Origin: Arachis hypogaea
Taxonomy: Eukaryota; Streptophyta; Magnoliopsida; Fabales; Fabaceae
Direction of reading: 5' to 3'
DNA length: 64,000 nucleotides
NCBI RefSeq assembly: GCF_003086295.3
Contig: NC_092044.1
Location: forward strand, 6,846,843-6,910,842
Part shown: positions 22,078 to 35,214 of the stretch, in pieces
Position numbering within the stretch: position 1 is the first letter of the stretch
Layout of the letters: the number at the start of each line of letters is the position of its first letter
Notes under the pieces: generated by a model
The model's input: only the letters and a program-made list of their open reading frames with translations
Told to the model about the DNA's origin: nothing
Database searches by the model: none
Position numbers and translations under genes: made by a program

Positions 22078-25000
22078 ATGGAGAACTACAAGGCAAAATT
22101 CATGTGCAGCTACGGCGGCAAGATTCAACGCAACACACTCGACCACACTAAGCTCTCCTACGTCGGCGGCCACACCAAGATCCTCTACGTCCACCGCACC
22201 ACCATAACCTTCCCCGCAATGCTCGCCAAGCTTGCCACCCTCTGCAATGCCGCCTCCGCCTCCGCCGACGTCTCCTTCAAGTACCAGCTTCCCGGCGAGG
22301 ATCTCGACTCCCTTATCTCCGTCACCGACGATGACGACCTCGAAAACATGATGATCGAGTACGATCAACTCCACAGTGCTTCTCCTAAAACTGCTCGCAT
22401 GCGACTCTTCCTCTTCCCCAACCTCCCTCTTGATTCTGCTGCCGCTTCATCTGAACCCGAACCCGACCCGGCCGTAAGGCAGTTACAGCTTCCTCCTCCT
22501 CCTCCACCTCCTCCTTCTTCTTCATTATCTTCCCGTTTGGTTGGTCCGTTGAGTACTCATGGAAAGTACGATGTGTTTATCAGTTTTAGGGGTGAGGACA
22601 CGCGCACCAACTTTACTTGCCATCTTCACGAAGCACTGTGCAGAAAGCGAATAAAGACCTTCATCGATTACGAGCTTCACAAAGGCGATGAGATCTCGCC
22701 GTCGCTCTTTCGCGCAATCGAGGATTCGTATGTGTCTGTTATCGTCTTCTCGGAGAACTATGCTGACTCCAAGTGGTGCCTTGAAGAACTCGTGAGGATA
22801 TTGGAGTGTAGAAAAGAATATGGACAGGTTGTTATACCTGTGTTCTATGAGATTGATCCATCACATGTAAGGAAGCAGAATGGAAGTTACAAAGAAGCGT
22901 TTGAGAAGAAGCACATGCAAAATTCCATGCTTGATATAAACAAGATTCAAAAATGGAAGGATGCTCTGGCTGAAGCAGCTGATTTGGCTGGCTGGGATTC
23001 TCACTCTCGCTCCTATAGGTAATGATTCGTTTGCTAAATAGTAAACTGAGAAATTCTTCATTATTCAGTAAATGGATTCTACTAAATTGCACTTTACCTC
23101 CCTCAATTTAATGTAATGTGTATTTTAGTCTCAGGTCTGATTGATAAATTTTTAATCCATGGTGAGCAAATATAATGAGCAAAATGCCAAATGACGCCTG
23201 GAATTTGTTTCACGCCTCAAAATGTCCTTTGAAATTTCAACTAATCTAATTTGAATTCCAAATTTTGATGGTGACAATCAAGTTTATGATAATTCCATTA
23301 AGTCTCAGTCACAGGGAAGTTGGGCAAAGCGAAGATGAATCCAAAGACATCAAGAACCCACATTTGAGAATTTAAATTGGGTTAAATGAAATTTGGGGAG
23401 CTATTTTAAGGCGCAAGACAAATTTCTAGGGTCATTTGGATCTTTACTCCAAACTTGGTATAAAATATAAAAAATTTTTATATCAAAATTGTATATTAGA
23501 TTTGTTCATACCTAATGTATAGTGCAATTATTTTAGGGGGAACACATATTTAAGAAAGTTCAAGGATAGATTTGCATATATAGTTTTAAGGAATCTAAAA
23601 AATCTAAATTGCAATCAATGCGCTATAATGAATAATGGTTCTTTCACTTAACAATTAAAATTTTTATGCTCTATTTCATACTGTAGGGATGACACTGAAC
23701 TCATTCAAAGGATTGTCAAAGACGTTTTGCAAAAGCTAATTTACCATTACCCACCCAATGATTTTAACGGCCTTGTTGGTATTCAGGAAAAGTCTGCCCC
23801 TTTAGAATCACTACTAAGAGAAGCTCGATCGGTTGGTATATGGGGGATAGGTGGGATAGGCAAAACAACTATTGCGAGATATATATTTGACAAATACTCT
23901 CATGGGTTCGAAGGTTCATGCTTCTTGGAAAATATACGGGAAAGATCAGGAGATCATGTGCAAGGACTACATGATTTACGTGATCAACTTTACTCAGTGC
24001 TGTTGAATGAAAAAGTTCGCCAAAGTAGCACAGCAAAATCAACTTTTGTTGAGTGCAGGATCCGCAGACAAAGCAATTTCATAGTTCTTGATGATGTGAG
24101 TAGTTCAAAGCAGTTGAAATACCTGGTTGGGGAGCTTGAATCCTATGGTCCAGGTAGTAAGATCATCATTACAACTAGAGATAAAAGTGTGCTGCAAAAC
24201 CGGAGAGTTGAGAAAATACATGAGGTGGAGGGGTTAGATTCCCCTACATCCCTAACATTGTTCAGCTTGAATGCATTTAATGAAGACTCTCCTGAAGTGG
24301 GATATAAAGAGCTGTCAAGAAGGGCAGTTAACTATTGCAAAGGTGTCCCCCTAGCCTTAGTAGTGTTGGGTTCTTTCCTTCATTCTAAAACTGAAGCTGA
24401 ATGGGGAAGTGCGCTGAACAAAATCGAGAAGATTCCCAATGAAGAAATTCAAACTGTGCTAAGGTTGAGTTATGATGAGTTAGATTATGAGGAGCAACAA
24501 ATATTTCTAGACATTGCGTGTTTTCTTAAGGGAGAGCTAAAAGAAAACATAGTTAGTCTATTAGACAGTTGCAGCCTCTATCCAGTTATTGGCATGAGAT
24601 CCCTTCTTGATAAGGCTCTCATAACTATATCTAATGATTCTGTAGGGATGCATGACTTGATACAACAAATGGGTTGGGAGATCGTTCGTCAAGAATCTAT
24701 TGAAAATCCTGAAGATCGTAGTCGCCTGTGGGATCTTGACGATACTTGTGATGTTCTCAAAAACAATAAGGTAACAGACACTCACATTTCCTTTTAACAA
24801 GACTCTCATTAATTTGATTCAATTTGCTTTTTTTCTCTGTGCTTTTGTCAGGGCACTGGTGCAATTCAAGGCATGAAGTTAGATACATATCAAATTCGAC
24901 AAAACCTAAGCTTGAGTGTTGACACTTTCAAAAAGATGCCTAATCTAAAATATCTCAAATTCTTTATCTCCATAAGGGATCATGGCAAATTATCTGGTCT

Positions 25001-26840
25001 GCAGCTTCCTGAGGAGTTGGAGTCTTTTTCTGAGAAATTAAGGCACCTTGAGTGGCATGCATATCCTTTGCCTTCTCTACCGTCAAATTTTTGTCCTGAA
25101 AAGCTTGTCACTCTTCGAATGCCTAATGGTCAATTTAGAAGACTCTGGAACAAAGTGCAGGTTTGTCCATGTGTATTACCTTGCTTCGGATTTTAGCCAG
25201 AAAAAGGCACTTTCCACTAATGATTTCCCATTGTGATGTCTCCATTTTCTTTGTTATAGGATCTTGTTAATCTGAAGGATGTAAACCTAGCTGGATGCCA
25301 AGAATTGGTGGAGCTCCCTGATCTGTCTAAGGCAAAAAATCTTAGAAATGTGGATCTCTTTGGCTGTAGAAGTTTAAGCAACATCCATCCATCCATTTTA
25401 TCTTGCAGCACACTTGAGCGTTTGGATCTAACTGGCTGCTCAAAGCTTGAGACGCTTGAAAGCCAGACTCATTTTAAATCACTTTGGCACCTCAATGTCA
25501 GTGGCTGCAAAAGTCTAGCTAAATTTTCTGTGTCTTCAGAAGAAGTTGAAGTCTTGGATTTAATGATGGGAGTCAAAGTGTTACACCCATCCATTGGGCG
25601 TTTCAGCAAAGCAAGAATCTTACATGTCGATGGGCATCGACTTGAGAATCTTCCAAAGGAATTGTCTTGTTTGAAATCTCTTGAGACGCTTTCGCTACAT
25701 AGATGCAGCCATGTAAGCTCCAAAGAAAACCTGCATCTCGTGTTTAATGGCTTGCAATCATTGCGTGAACTGTATTTTATGGACTGTCATTACTTGTTTG
25801 AGCTCCCCGACAATATCAACCAGCTATCGTCGCTACAAAAGTTAGCTTTGGATGGAAGCTATGTGGTGAGGTTGCCGGAGACCATCAAGCATCTTTCAGC
25901 ACTGGAAACATTGTCATTAAAGGGTTGCAGGAGGCTTCAATCTTTGCCAGAGCTTCCATCATCCATTATTCGTTTGGAAGCAGACAACTGCACATTGTTG
26001 CCCATAGCATCATCAAGTTTAACAAATTTTAGGCCGAAAGAAGATGGCAGAAGTGATGATTCCTTTCATAATTGTGTGAATTTCCATGTACAGAAACATA
26101 CTGATTCATTCCATCAATATTTAAGGGACTTAGCGCACCGATATGAGTTAAGAAGGATTAAAAGAAGAGGAGGGGGAGGACGAAGAGCAATGTTTGCAGA
26201 TATCAATTTCAGAATCTTCTACCAAGACCACAGAATACCAAAGTGGTTCACGTATCAAACAAAGGGAGCTTCCATAACTTTTGAACTTGATCAGCCTTAT
26301 GATCTCTGTTCTAGTTTCGTTCTCTGCGTTGTTATCGCACCCGGTTGGCCTTCCCCAATCAAATATGGCCTTATTCTTCAGTATCAATGCCACTTGGAAG
26401 ATAGTGACATGAACAAATATTCAACTAGTAAAATTCTTCTTGATGACGTTCCTGCAGAACGGGATTTTGATCATATTTATATGTCACTTGACCGTGGTGG
26501 CATCATAGAGGCAATTAAGGCATACAAATTAAAATACGGGAGTCACAGCGTCAGCGAGTGTTACAATAACCTAAAGGTCACAATTGAATTCTATTTCTAC
26601 TGTTGCACATTTCAGTGGAATCAGGATCATGACTGGTTGATCAGAGAGTGTGCGGTTTATCCACTTGTTGCCCCTGATTCTCGGTTGAAGCAGGTGGAAT
26701 TGGAATTGGAGCTGGGCATGGAAAACAAAAGGCCTAGGGGTATTCTTGAGATGGAGCATACTGAAGGTGGGGTTGGAGTTGGAAGCTCCAGTGACCGAGG
26801 ACCACTCCCTTCCACAAAGAAACTCAAAGAACTTTGCTAG
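22078..26840 (+). CDS. TNL-A: PB1-TIR-NB-ARC-LRR-C-JID immune receptor
   Basis: Four exons join in frame to 1304 codons: 22078-23018, 23687-24770, 24852-25160, 25260-26840. Residues 1-113 form a PB1 domain: basic K7 in KFMCSYGGKI and an acidic OPCA segment PGEDLD...DDDDLENMM at 72-92. A linker with eight prolines (139-146) leads to TIR (about 162-305; KYDVFISFRGEDTR; catalytic Glu237 in WCLEEL). NB-ARC has GIGGIGKTT (367-375), VLDDV, IIITTRD, GVPLAL and MHD (635-637). LRRs follow from about 676, and C-JID near 1095-1255. TIR domains of TNLs are NADases that signal through EDS1 once the receptor oligomerises. PB1 domains mediate head-to-tail binding; with both basic and acidic faces this one may self-associate (inference). 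The TIR is in the same exon as PB1, with no intervening stop. All key motifs look intact. The PB1-like part is C-ending and GC-rich, unlike the rest. Confidence 0.93.
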
Positions 26841-27992
26841 TGGACACAGGTTTCTTTCTTCTTCTGAATTCTTAATTTCTTACTCATGTATTAACTTTCT
26901 TTTTCTCTTTGTAGCTTCTCACAACGTGATGATAACTTCTTTTGAAAAGAAAGAAAGAAAGAAAAATAAATTATTTTTACAACATTCTTGACAAATTCTG
27001 AAGATGAAATAAGATTCATGAAAATAGTTTGACTATTTGTAGCTGAAAAATATATAATAATATAATAGATAATTTGGCTCATAATCTTATAGTCAAATTT
27101 TATAGTTATTCATGAGAATTCGTATGATTTTGATTTGGTTTCATACATAATTTGTTCTCAACAAGTTTTTTTTGGCTCTATTGTTTAGACATTGTTACCT
27201 TAAATTCGATTTATCCAGTTTAAAAATTTCCTACCATAATATTTTTTTTCTTTGTCCACAACCTAAACTCAACACTATTGAAAAGGAAATGAGTTTGCTT
27301 ATTACTTAACCAATGGTGTTTGTTACTAACTAGTACATATTTGACAAGGTGGCAACAGATTAATTAATTTAATTTTTAATAACCTAAAAATATATAATTT
27401 TATTCTTAAATCATATTAATCTATTTTTTTTCTTTTGATAGACTTGATTGGAATATTGGATATGATACTTTGGCCCCTGAGGAGGGGGTTGATTGGTTGA
27501 ATCAGGGGTATTTAAACTTAACACAACACTAAAATAGAGCCAAGTAATGGTAGGAATTTCCTGAAATGGCTAGTTGTGCATGAGAAGAGAGATTAAATTG
27601 TGCTTAGACATATTTTTCTGAAATTATAAACTTAATAAGAAAAGTTACCAAATCTAATAAATGTGAAGAAGGACACATTTTGAGGTTTGTAAAGCACTCA
27701 ATTTTGTAGCAGTTTACTACTCCTTTGGGAACTAAAGAAGGTTTTTGGTCGCCTTTTAATCTTGTAAAGAGCAGTCTAATGTTTGGATCTGGAGAAAGTT
27801 TGACTATTTTAAACTTTCTCTAGTTTAAGTTTGGAATTAGAGAAGGTGGACTTGAATACGAATAGGGGATCAAATACGATTTATGATGAACACACTAATC
27901 CATTTAGCTGACTGCACAGTATGTTATTGTTACTGGGATCAGAGAGAAAAATTAAGAGATTAGAAGTTTAGAACAGCTTGTTAAAACTGTTA
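26841..27992. other. Convergent intergenic region between TNL-A and TNL-B
   Basis: AT-rich DNA holding the 3' ends of two convergent genes. No other gene is seen. The last 90 bp before the TNL-B stop (from about 27905) match 60670-60760 downstream of the TNL-A-like pseudogene, which shows that the convergent junction was duplicated with the genes. Confidence 0.55.
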
Positions 27993-30900
27993 CTACAACA
28001 TTATTCTAGGATAAGGTTTTAACTTCTTTTGTGAAAAAGATTCTCGAAAACCTTCCCATTTCTCATTCAACTTCTCTTGCTTAGATATTGCACTTGCATA
28101 TGAGACTTCAGAATTGTTAATTGCCAACATTAGCTCCTTGCTTTCAGCTACCCAATCCTTAGCCTCATCTGTTAGTTTCCTCCTTTTGCCATCGCATTCT
28201 TCCAAGTCCTTATTCAACTTGGTCCGTTTCATTTGGATGATTTTTCTTTGTTCGACAAGAAATCGAATTTGTTCGTCAAGATCTTCAACCTCTCTCTCAA
28301 CACTTTCTGCTTGAATCTTGTATTGTTTCATTCTTTCTTTTACTAATTCTTGCTGTTTCCTAGCATCTAACATTTTCTGCACAAGTTTTTCTTTTTGTTC
28401 CAAGCGGCTAGTGTGGTCTTCAACTACTTTTTGGGTCGACGCAAAACTTTTGATCAGATCCTCAACAGAAGATGTCATGCTTTTGACAAGCTTTGTTATA
28501 CTGGGAGAAACTTCTTCATCTGATGCCTGTTCTATGCATTGCAAAGAAATTTGTAACTTGTGTTGTAATTCAATGTCACCAAGAATGTTTTCAAGTGACT
28601 TTTCGAGTATGCATTCAAGATTATGCAGAGCTTCCCTTATGGCAACATCGCTTGCAGAACAGGCTGGTTTCAGCAACGACTTCTGTCTTCCCAACAAGAT
28701 GCTCTCAAGTTCAGCAAGAGGATCTTCATCTGGCTCATCTTCGACTTTAGGTTTGTCGAGACCCATTCTTTCCTTTTTTCTTTCCTGGTTTGGTTTTTCA
28801 ACGGTCAGATCATTAATTTCAGGATGAACCAGGAGTTGTCTTCTTAGTAGCATTGGATTTTCTTTATAGTGCTTAGATCCTCCTATGGTATTTGGTTGAT
28901 CATAAAAGTTTTGAAGTGGCATGTCTTCAGGCGCATATTCTTTGCTGGCTGAATCTGAATTAACAAGCAGATCCAATCCAGCATCAAAATCAATTGGCCT
29001 TTCTTCATTTCCTTTGCTTTTGACCTAGGCAGTATAATCAGATTGACAAAATGACATTGTTGTTATATTTATAAAATACTAAAATGGAAGTGTTAATGTT
29101 TTATACTTTTAGCACATCATAACTAAGATGAATGAGAAAATTTTTCAAAATAAAACAACCATTGACTTACAGCTTTTGTTGACTCTGAGTTATTTTCCTC
29201 AAGACCTTTTCTATCACCATTCTTGATTTTCTTGCAATTAGATTCCATTCTCTCTTCTACATCAGAAAAATGGTCTGTACTCCTAGGATCTATTTCAATA
29301 ATCTCAGACTTCATTTCTTCTGTGGCTACAAACAAGAAACAAATGATAAGTTGAAAAACACACACACATACACAAAAAGTGATAGATTCAACACCGAGTA
29401 AAGACATACCTTACTCGAGTCCTATAACATCTTTTGATAAATTCGTTGGTTTTCGTGTAAAGACTTTACTTCTTGTATTGTGTGATTGTTAAAACTTAAA
29501 TATTAATGCTATTTATTTTTTTGGTTACATATATAAATGCTATTAATTAATCATCAAAGGAATGAGCAACAACCACAGATGCACACACTATAAAAGATTA
29601 GTCAGAGTTACATACCTACTTTCCTATCGCAGCAACATTGCACGCATAATTCCGTTCCTGGATTCTGCATCCGGCTTCTCTTGCTGCTACTTTTCTCCTT
29701 GTGTGACCTTACTTTCTTTCTAGTTTTTGGTTGTGGGAGTGGAGGGGTTGAGGGAGGAGGGGGAGGGGGAGGGGGAGGGGGAGGCGCAACCAGATTTTGG
29801 CTGTGATCTTCGGAGGCATATGGATATAACCATCTGGCTTTTCCAGATTCTATCTCCAATCCCTTCTCCAAGTCCTTCCTCTTGTCTAAATCCATTTCCA
29901 GTTCTGGTAAAACACACTGCAATTCTGAATCACTTATGAGGTGTACACCACACTCTTGAATAGCTATAGATCCATCAACTTCCCCTGTGTCAGCTGTTAC
30001 ACTGAACTCAAAATAGACCTTTGGTTCATAAAATCTGAGAATGTTGTCACAATGGAATGGATCATACAATAAATAAACATGATCCGAGTTCAGCTCACTA
30101 ACTGCTTTATCTTGCCATGTAGCCTTTAGGCCTCCTGCCAAATTGCATTCACACTGTATTTTTGCACCGCACTGCTTCAGTCCATTGGATGGTGAGAGAA
30201 CCACACAGTAGATGAAGCCCAGCAAGTTGGAACAGGTAGGAAGATGAACGGTAATGGAGGAAGAGTTTGTTATTCGAAATGTGAATTGCTCGGGGACTCT
30301 GCTTCCTGGTAAACAGGCATCCATACAGTTATAATTATAACTATGGATGGCCACATGGAATCTTCTTACCAACACATTGTGAAATGCAGCACTCAACATT
30401 GTTAAATGCAAGCTTTCCATGATAGAATACAGTGAGTTTCCATTCAGTTTCAAGCTATTCTTGAATGAAATGTGTTTCGTCTTTCCCACCATCTTCATCG
30501 CAAAGCTTTTGAAATTTGATACTGTCTCCAATGAGGTGCAGTTAGGGGCATAGAATTCCTTGATGAAAGACGGAAGCTCCGGTAGGCTCAGAAGCTCCCT
30601 GCAATTCTTTAACGACAGAATCTCAAGCGCTAAAAGATGTTTGATGCTTGTAGGCAAACTCCTCACACTGCTTCCATCTAGCCTTAACTCTTGTAGTTTC
30701 GATAAAGCGCCAATGTTGTCGGGAAATTCAGACAAATTAGCACAATCCTTCAGATGAAGTATCTGTAGAGATCTCAAGCCATCAAACAGCACATGCAGTT
30801 GCTGCTTGTCAATTACTAGTCCACTGTAAGAAAGCTTTAACTCCTTGAGTGATGTCAAGAAACATAACTCCTTTTGAAGTTGCTTAAGCTTCAAACCTTC

Positions 30901-33868
30901 TAAATTGAGCCATATAAGATTAGGTAGATTCCCAATTGATGTGTCTAGCGTCTCAATTTCTGTGTTGCTTAAATCCAAGTTCTCAATTAAATCAGATGAC
31001 ACTGCAAATTCCTTGAGACTTGAGCACCCACTGACACTAATATTCTTCAGAGATTTTAAATGCTTTTCACCTTTCACAGTCCCCAGATTTGTACACCTAT
31101 CTAATATCAAAGTGGCAAGTGTATCAGAGGACAAAATAGATGAATGAAGAGCACACAAACTCTCACAACCTGATAGATTCACCCATTTAAGTCTTGACGC
31201 CTTCGACAAATCCGGAAGCATTATCAAATGTTTGCAATCACTTAGGTCAATGCCCTCTAAATTATCAAGTTCCTACAACAAATTATAGTGGAAAGTAAGT
31301 CTTCAAATTTGAATAGACATAAGAAAAAAGAGCTTAGGTATATGTATATATCCTTACCTGTTTTCCCCTCCAAAGTTGTTCGACACGACTGTGCGGCATG
31401 CGAATTTCAACAAGCAACTTAGCATGAAAAGTTGAAGGAAGAGACTCTAAAGGATATCCATTCCACTCAAAGTACCTCAGTTTATTGGAAAATGACTTAA
31501 GAGCTCTTGGAAGGTACACATGGCCAGGACTCTGACCCAAGGGGATATAGAATCTTAGAAATCTCATGTTATTCATCTTGTTGAATGTGTCAACACTCAA
31601 ATGAATATCTTTGATTAGAGATAAATCTAACGTTATGCCTTCAACTGCATCAGTCCCCTGCAAAAAAAGGTGATGGAATCACATTAGCAACAGTTTCCAA
31701 CTGAAAGCATGTCTAAAAGAAGTTGTCTACATTTTCTTACCTTATTATCTTTAAGTAGAGCACGAACTTCAGTATCCCTCAATCGACTTCGTCTTGCAAA
31801 GTCTCCGCTACATTCTCTACGCACTATGTCAAAACCCATTTTTTGTAGCAGTTCATGCATTTCTATTGTGTTGTTATATGAAATGGTTATCAAAGCTTTA
31901 TCTTCAAGAACATCTATTCCACTACTTGCTTCAAATCCACAGGCATCTAGTATGCTTATGACATGATCTTTCTCTTCTCCATTGAAAAAAAATGCAATGT
32001 CCAAGAATATCTTCTTCTCTAGATCATCCAATCCATCATAGCTTACCTTCAACAAATTTACAATCGTCTCATTGGGATACTTGTTGAGTTTTCTCAAAGT
32101 ACTTTCCCAAAATTTGATGCTTTTCGAACGAAGATACGAACCCAAAACTTTCAAAGCTAAGGGAATGCCTCCAGCATACTTAACTGCCATTGCGGCGAGA
32201 TCTTCATAACCCCTTTGAGGATGAGTTTCCTTGAAGGCTTCCAGGCTAAAAAGCTGTAGAGATTCAGATGCTTTCCATTTCTCAACCTTATATATCCAAT
32301 CAACTCTTCCAGCAAGCAATTGCCTATTTCTTGTAGTTATGATGAGTCGACTATCTTCACTTAGATCTCGAAAATCTCTACACAAATGTTCCAATTGATC
32401 AAGACTATCCACATCATCTAGCACAATGAGGACCTTTTTGTTATTAAGCCTCTTCATGTCGAATGCGAGTCCTACCAAGTTAGATGTGGAAATTTCTTCC
32501 TTTAACAGCTCGAACAGAAGCCTATCAACTGAGATTTCTTTCACCACAAAGCACACATTGTCATACTGAGGAAACAGTTTGGCAAACAACACTTTGGCAA
32601 TGGTTGTCTTACCTATTCCACCCATGCCCCAAATTCCAATTATTCGAACTCTTTTCATTAACAATTCGACATTTCTGCAGATTTCTTCAGTTCCAACAAG
32701 GCCTTTTAGTTCAATAGGGTGCCTCAAGTAACGCTTTTGCAGTACATCATTAACCACGTTTGCAATCAGTTGAGAATCGTCCCTTGCAAAAATGATGGGG
32801 AAAAGAGATGTAAGGAAGTATAAACTAAATAAATTCATCACAAATATGAAAACTAAGTACAGAAACTATGAATTTATTTGGCTTTTTTTACCATTCATAA
32901 TTAACAAAGAAAATAAGAGTTCATTTACCATTTCTTTCTTACCTTTTATCCAAGTTTATATGCATTTAAATTTTGCATGACTGAAATATACATTAATCAA
33001 TAGAAATCTATCATTTCAAAGCATTTCTCTTAATATATTATAACTGTGTTATGAAGTGAGTGTTGCGTGTGCTCTTAGCCTCTAACACTTCAGATAGTGT
33101 TTGGTACTTATGTAAAAGTGAAACATTCACATCATGGCAAAATGTTCTTTTTAAAGAGAACTACAAAAGCCAGTACTGAGAAAGATTTCTTCATTGATAT
33201 GGATACTTGATATTTGTCTTCTCTGAAAGATTATGGATATTTGATAAAATGGTCCAACCATAACTTAAATGTCAAACACATGTTCAAGACCATAGAGACT
33301 TTAGTTCTTATATGATATATTTTGTCAACGCCAAAATATTTCCGGTACCATTTTAGATGTTTACTCGATTTTATGTAACTTACTTGTGGTTCCGAGAGTC
33401 CCACCCAGAAATATTGGCAGCTTCAGTGAGAGCAGCTTTCCAATTCTCTACTTTGTGTTTGTTGGAATCACTGTATCTTCCCTCTGCACAAAGATCACGC
33501 TCATGTTTTGCAAATGCCTTCCCATAACTCCCACTTTGCTTTCTTATATGAGATGGATCTGTTTCATAGAACACTGGAATAACAACCTGGCCAAAATCCT
33601 TTCTGCATTGGAGAATCTTGACAAGTTCCTCCAAGCACCATTTTGAAGAAGCATAGTTCTCTGAGAAAACCACAACCGATACATGCGAGTTCTCGATCGC
33701 TTTGGCGAGTGGTGGCCAAACATCTTCTCCTCTGTTGAGTTGATAATCTATGTAAGTTCTGATTGACTTTTGATCAAGAGCAGTGTAAAGATGGCTAGTG
33801 AAGTTTGTGCGTGTGTCCTCGCCTCTGAAGCTAAGAAAAACATCATATTTCTTGGTTGAGCAAGACAT
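27993..33868 (-). CDS. TNL-B: TIR-NB-ARC-LRR-C-JID with C-terminal coiled-coil extension
   Basis: Six exons on the minus strand join in frame to 1556 codons: 33868-33384, 32782-31741, 31657-31358, 31272-29616, 29325-29171, 29024-27993. TIR begins KYDVFLSFRGEDTR and keeps the catalytic Glu81 (WCLEEL). NB-ARC has GMGGIGKTT (214-222), VLDDV, LIITTRN, GIPLAL and IFLDIAFF; the MHD position reads MHE (470-472). LRRs and a C-JID-like domain (LPGSRVPEQFTF) follow. Exon 4 ends with 11 prolines (1106-1116) and a basic KTRKKVRSHKEK stretch that could be a nuclear localisation signal. Exons 5-6 add about 390 residues, mostly predicted coiled coil rich in Lys/Glu (EREVEDLDEQIRFL, CDGKRRKLTDE). The final module resembles no domain I can name. 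It is head to head with its paralogue TNL-C and convergent with TNL-A. A TNL role in EDS1-dependent immunity is inferred from the family. Confidence 0.92.
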
Positions 33869-33967
33869 ATCCGAATTGGTTAAGAAAGTTTAGTGCAGAA
33901 GATAATTAGAACAAGTGCAGAGTATGTGTGTGTTCATGGCCAACCTAATCACTTGGCTTAGATTGAA

Positions 33968-34039
33968 TTATATATATAAAGCACCTAATATGAACTTGAT
34001 AATCTTTTTTCCTTTATTATTCACCTGCATCCTTTGACT
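33968..34039 (-). promoter_or_regulatory. Candidate TNL-B promoter elements
   Basis: A TATATATAA box on the minus strand lies at about 33968-33979, roughly 100 bp upstream of the start codon. A W-box core TTGACT (written on the plus strand) is at 34034-34039, 166 bp upstream. Both are motif-based calls. Confidence 0.4.
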
Positions 34040-35214
34040 TGAAAGAGTGCGATCAATATGACTAAGTCCACCATTCAAAACGGGTCCATTGCGCTTTAAT
34101 ACAAAGACTTTTTAGAGTAGGGGCTCAACCGAATTTATTTGAGGTGTTTACTTTTCTGTGGAGTTATGAGATATTCGGATGCTGACAAAAAAAATTTGGA
34201 AAGATATTATCGACAAATCGTTTTTAAATAACTTAAAAATGTAAATTTTTTTTATAAATAATTAAACAAAATTTATATTTAATAAATAATTTATTCATTT
34301 AATCTGAATTTTTATGACAATATTTAAATAAATATTTAGATGAAAAAAAATATTCGAAATAAAATTTAATCTTTCGACTTTTTCTTTTTATTTTTCAAAA
34401 ATATGTGGTCATTCACAATAAAAAATATTTTTATAAAAATTCACTTGATATAAAATTACTAAATTTTAAAGATAAAAAGATCTTATTTTCTATTAATACT
34501 GACAAAAAATCACATCAAAATATGATCATTAAAGTCTTTTTTTATAATATATATTTAATATCTAATTTTTTTGTTGTGCTTTTAAATTTTTTCGGACTTA
34601 TTTGTTATTAGTATTTTTTGAAATTAATTTTATTAGCAATGTGAATTTTTTAATACTATTTTACTAGTTTACTCTTTTTGGTCCCCTAAACTTTGGTGTC
34701 TAATTTGTAAGGAAAAAAAAAAACCTAAAAAGTCAACATTTAAATTAAAAGTTACAAAAACAAATAAATTTTGAGTATTTGACATTTTCTTTAAAAGATA
34801 AATTAAATGCAATTGAAACATAAAATAGTAATTAAATATGTCATGGTTATTATTATTCAATTAAAACATAAAGTACTAATTAAATACAATAAATATATAA
34901 ATTAAAAATGCTTAATGCATCAAAGTTAAATTTAAACTAAAGTGAGACATGTGCATTATGCAAGAGATAAATTAATTATACTACATAATTTATTCTTGTC
35001 TTAACCTGCGTCTTTGTAGTTATTTTTTTAGAGTTTGTCTGTAAAAATAAAATTTTTTCGGTCACTTAAAAAAATAAATTGATTAGATGATATGTAAATT
35101 AATATTAAATTTGAAGTGTTATATATTAAAAATATTTTGTTGTATAATTCTATATAATTATTCAACTAAATTGTGATACAAATTTGAATATAGTTTATTG
35201 TTTTAGGAATTTGA
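34040..35214. other. AT-rich spacer upstream of TNL-B
   Basis: No gene seen; very AT-rich. A short stretch near 34855-34915 (ACTAATTAAATACAATAAA) recurs near 36065-36110 in the same orientation, a further sign of repeat insertion in the spacer. Confidence 0.4.

Noticed and set aside
22078..22560. PB1 region as a separate gene upstream of TNL-A
   Set aside because: There is no stop codon, splice donor or polyadenylation-like signal between PB1 and TIR; the frame is continuous through both in one exon.
29720..29939. Small frames on both strands over the TNL-B proline run
   Set aside because: Shadows of the CCN repeat in TNL-B exon 4; the in-frame reading is part of a complete receptor.
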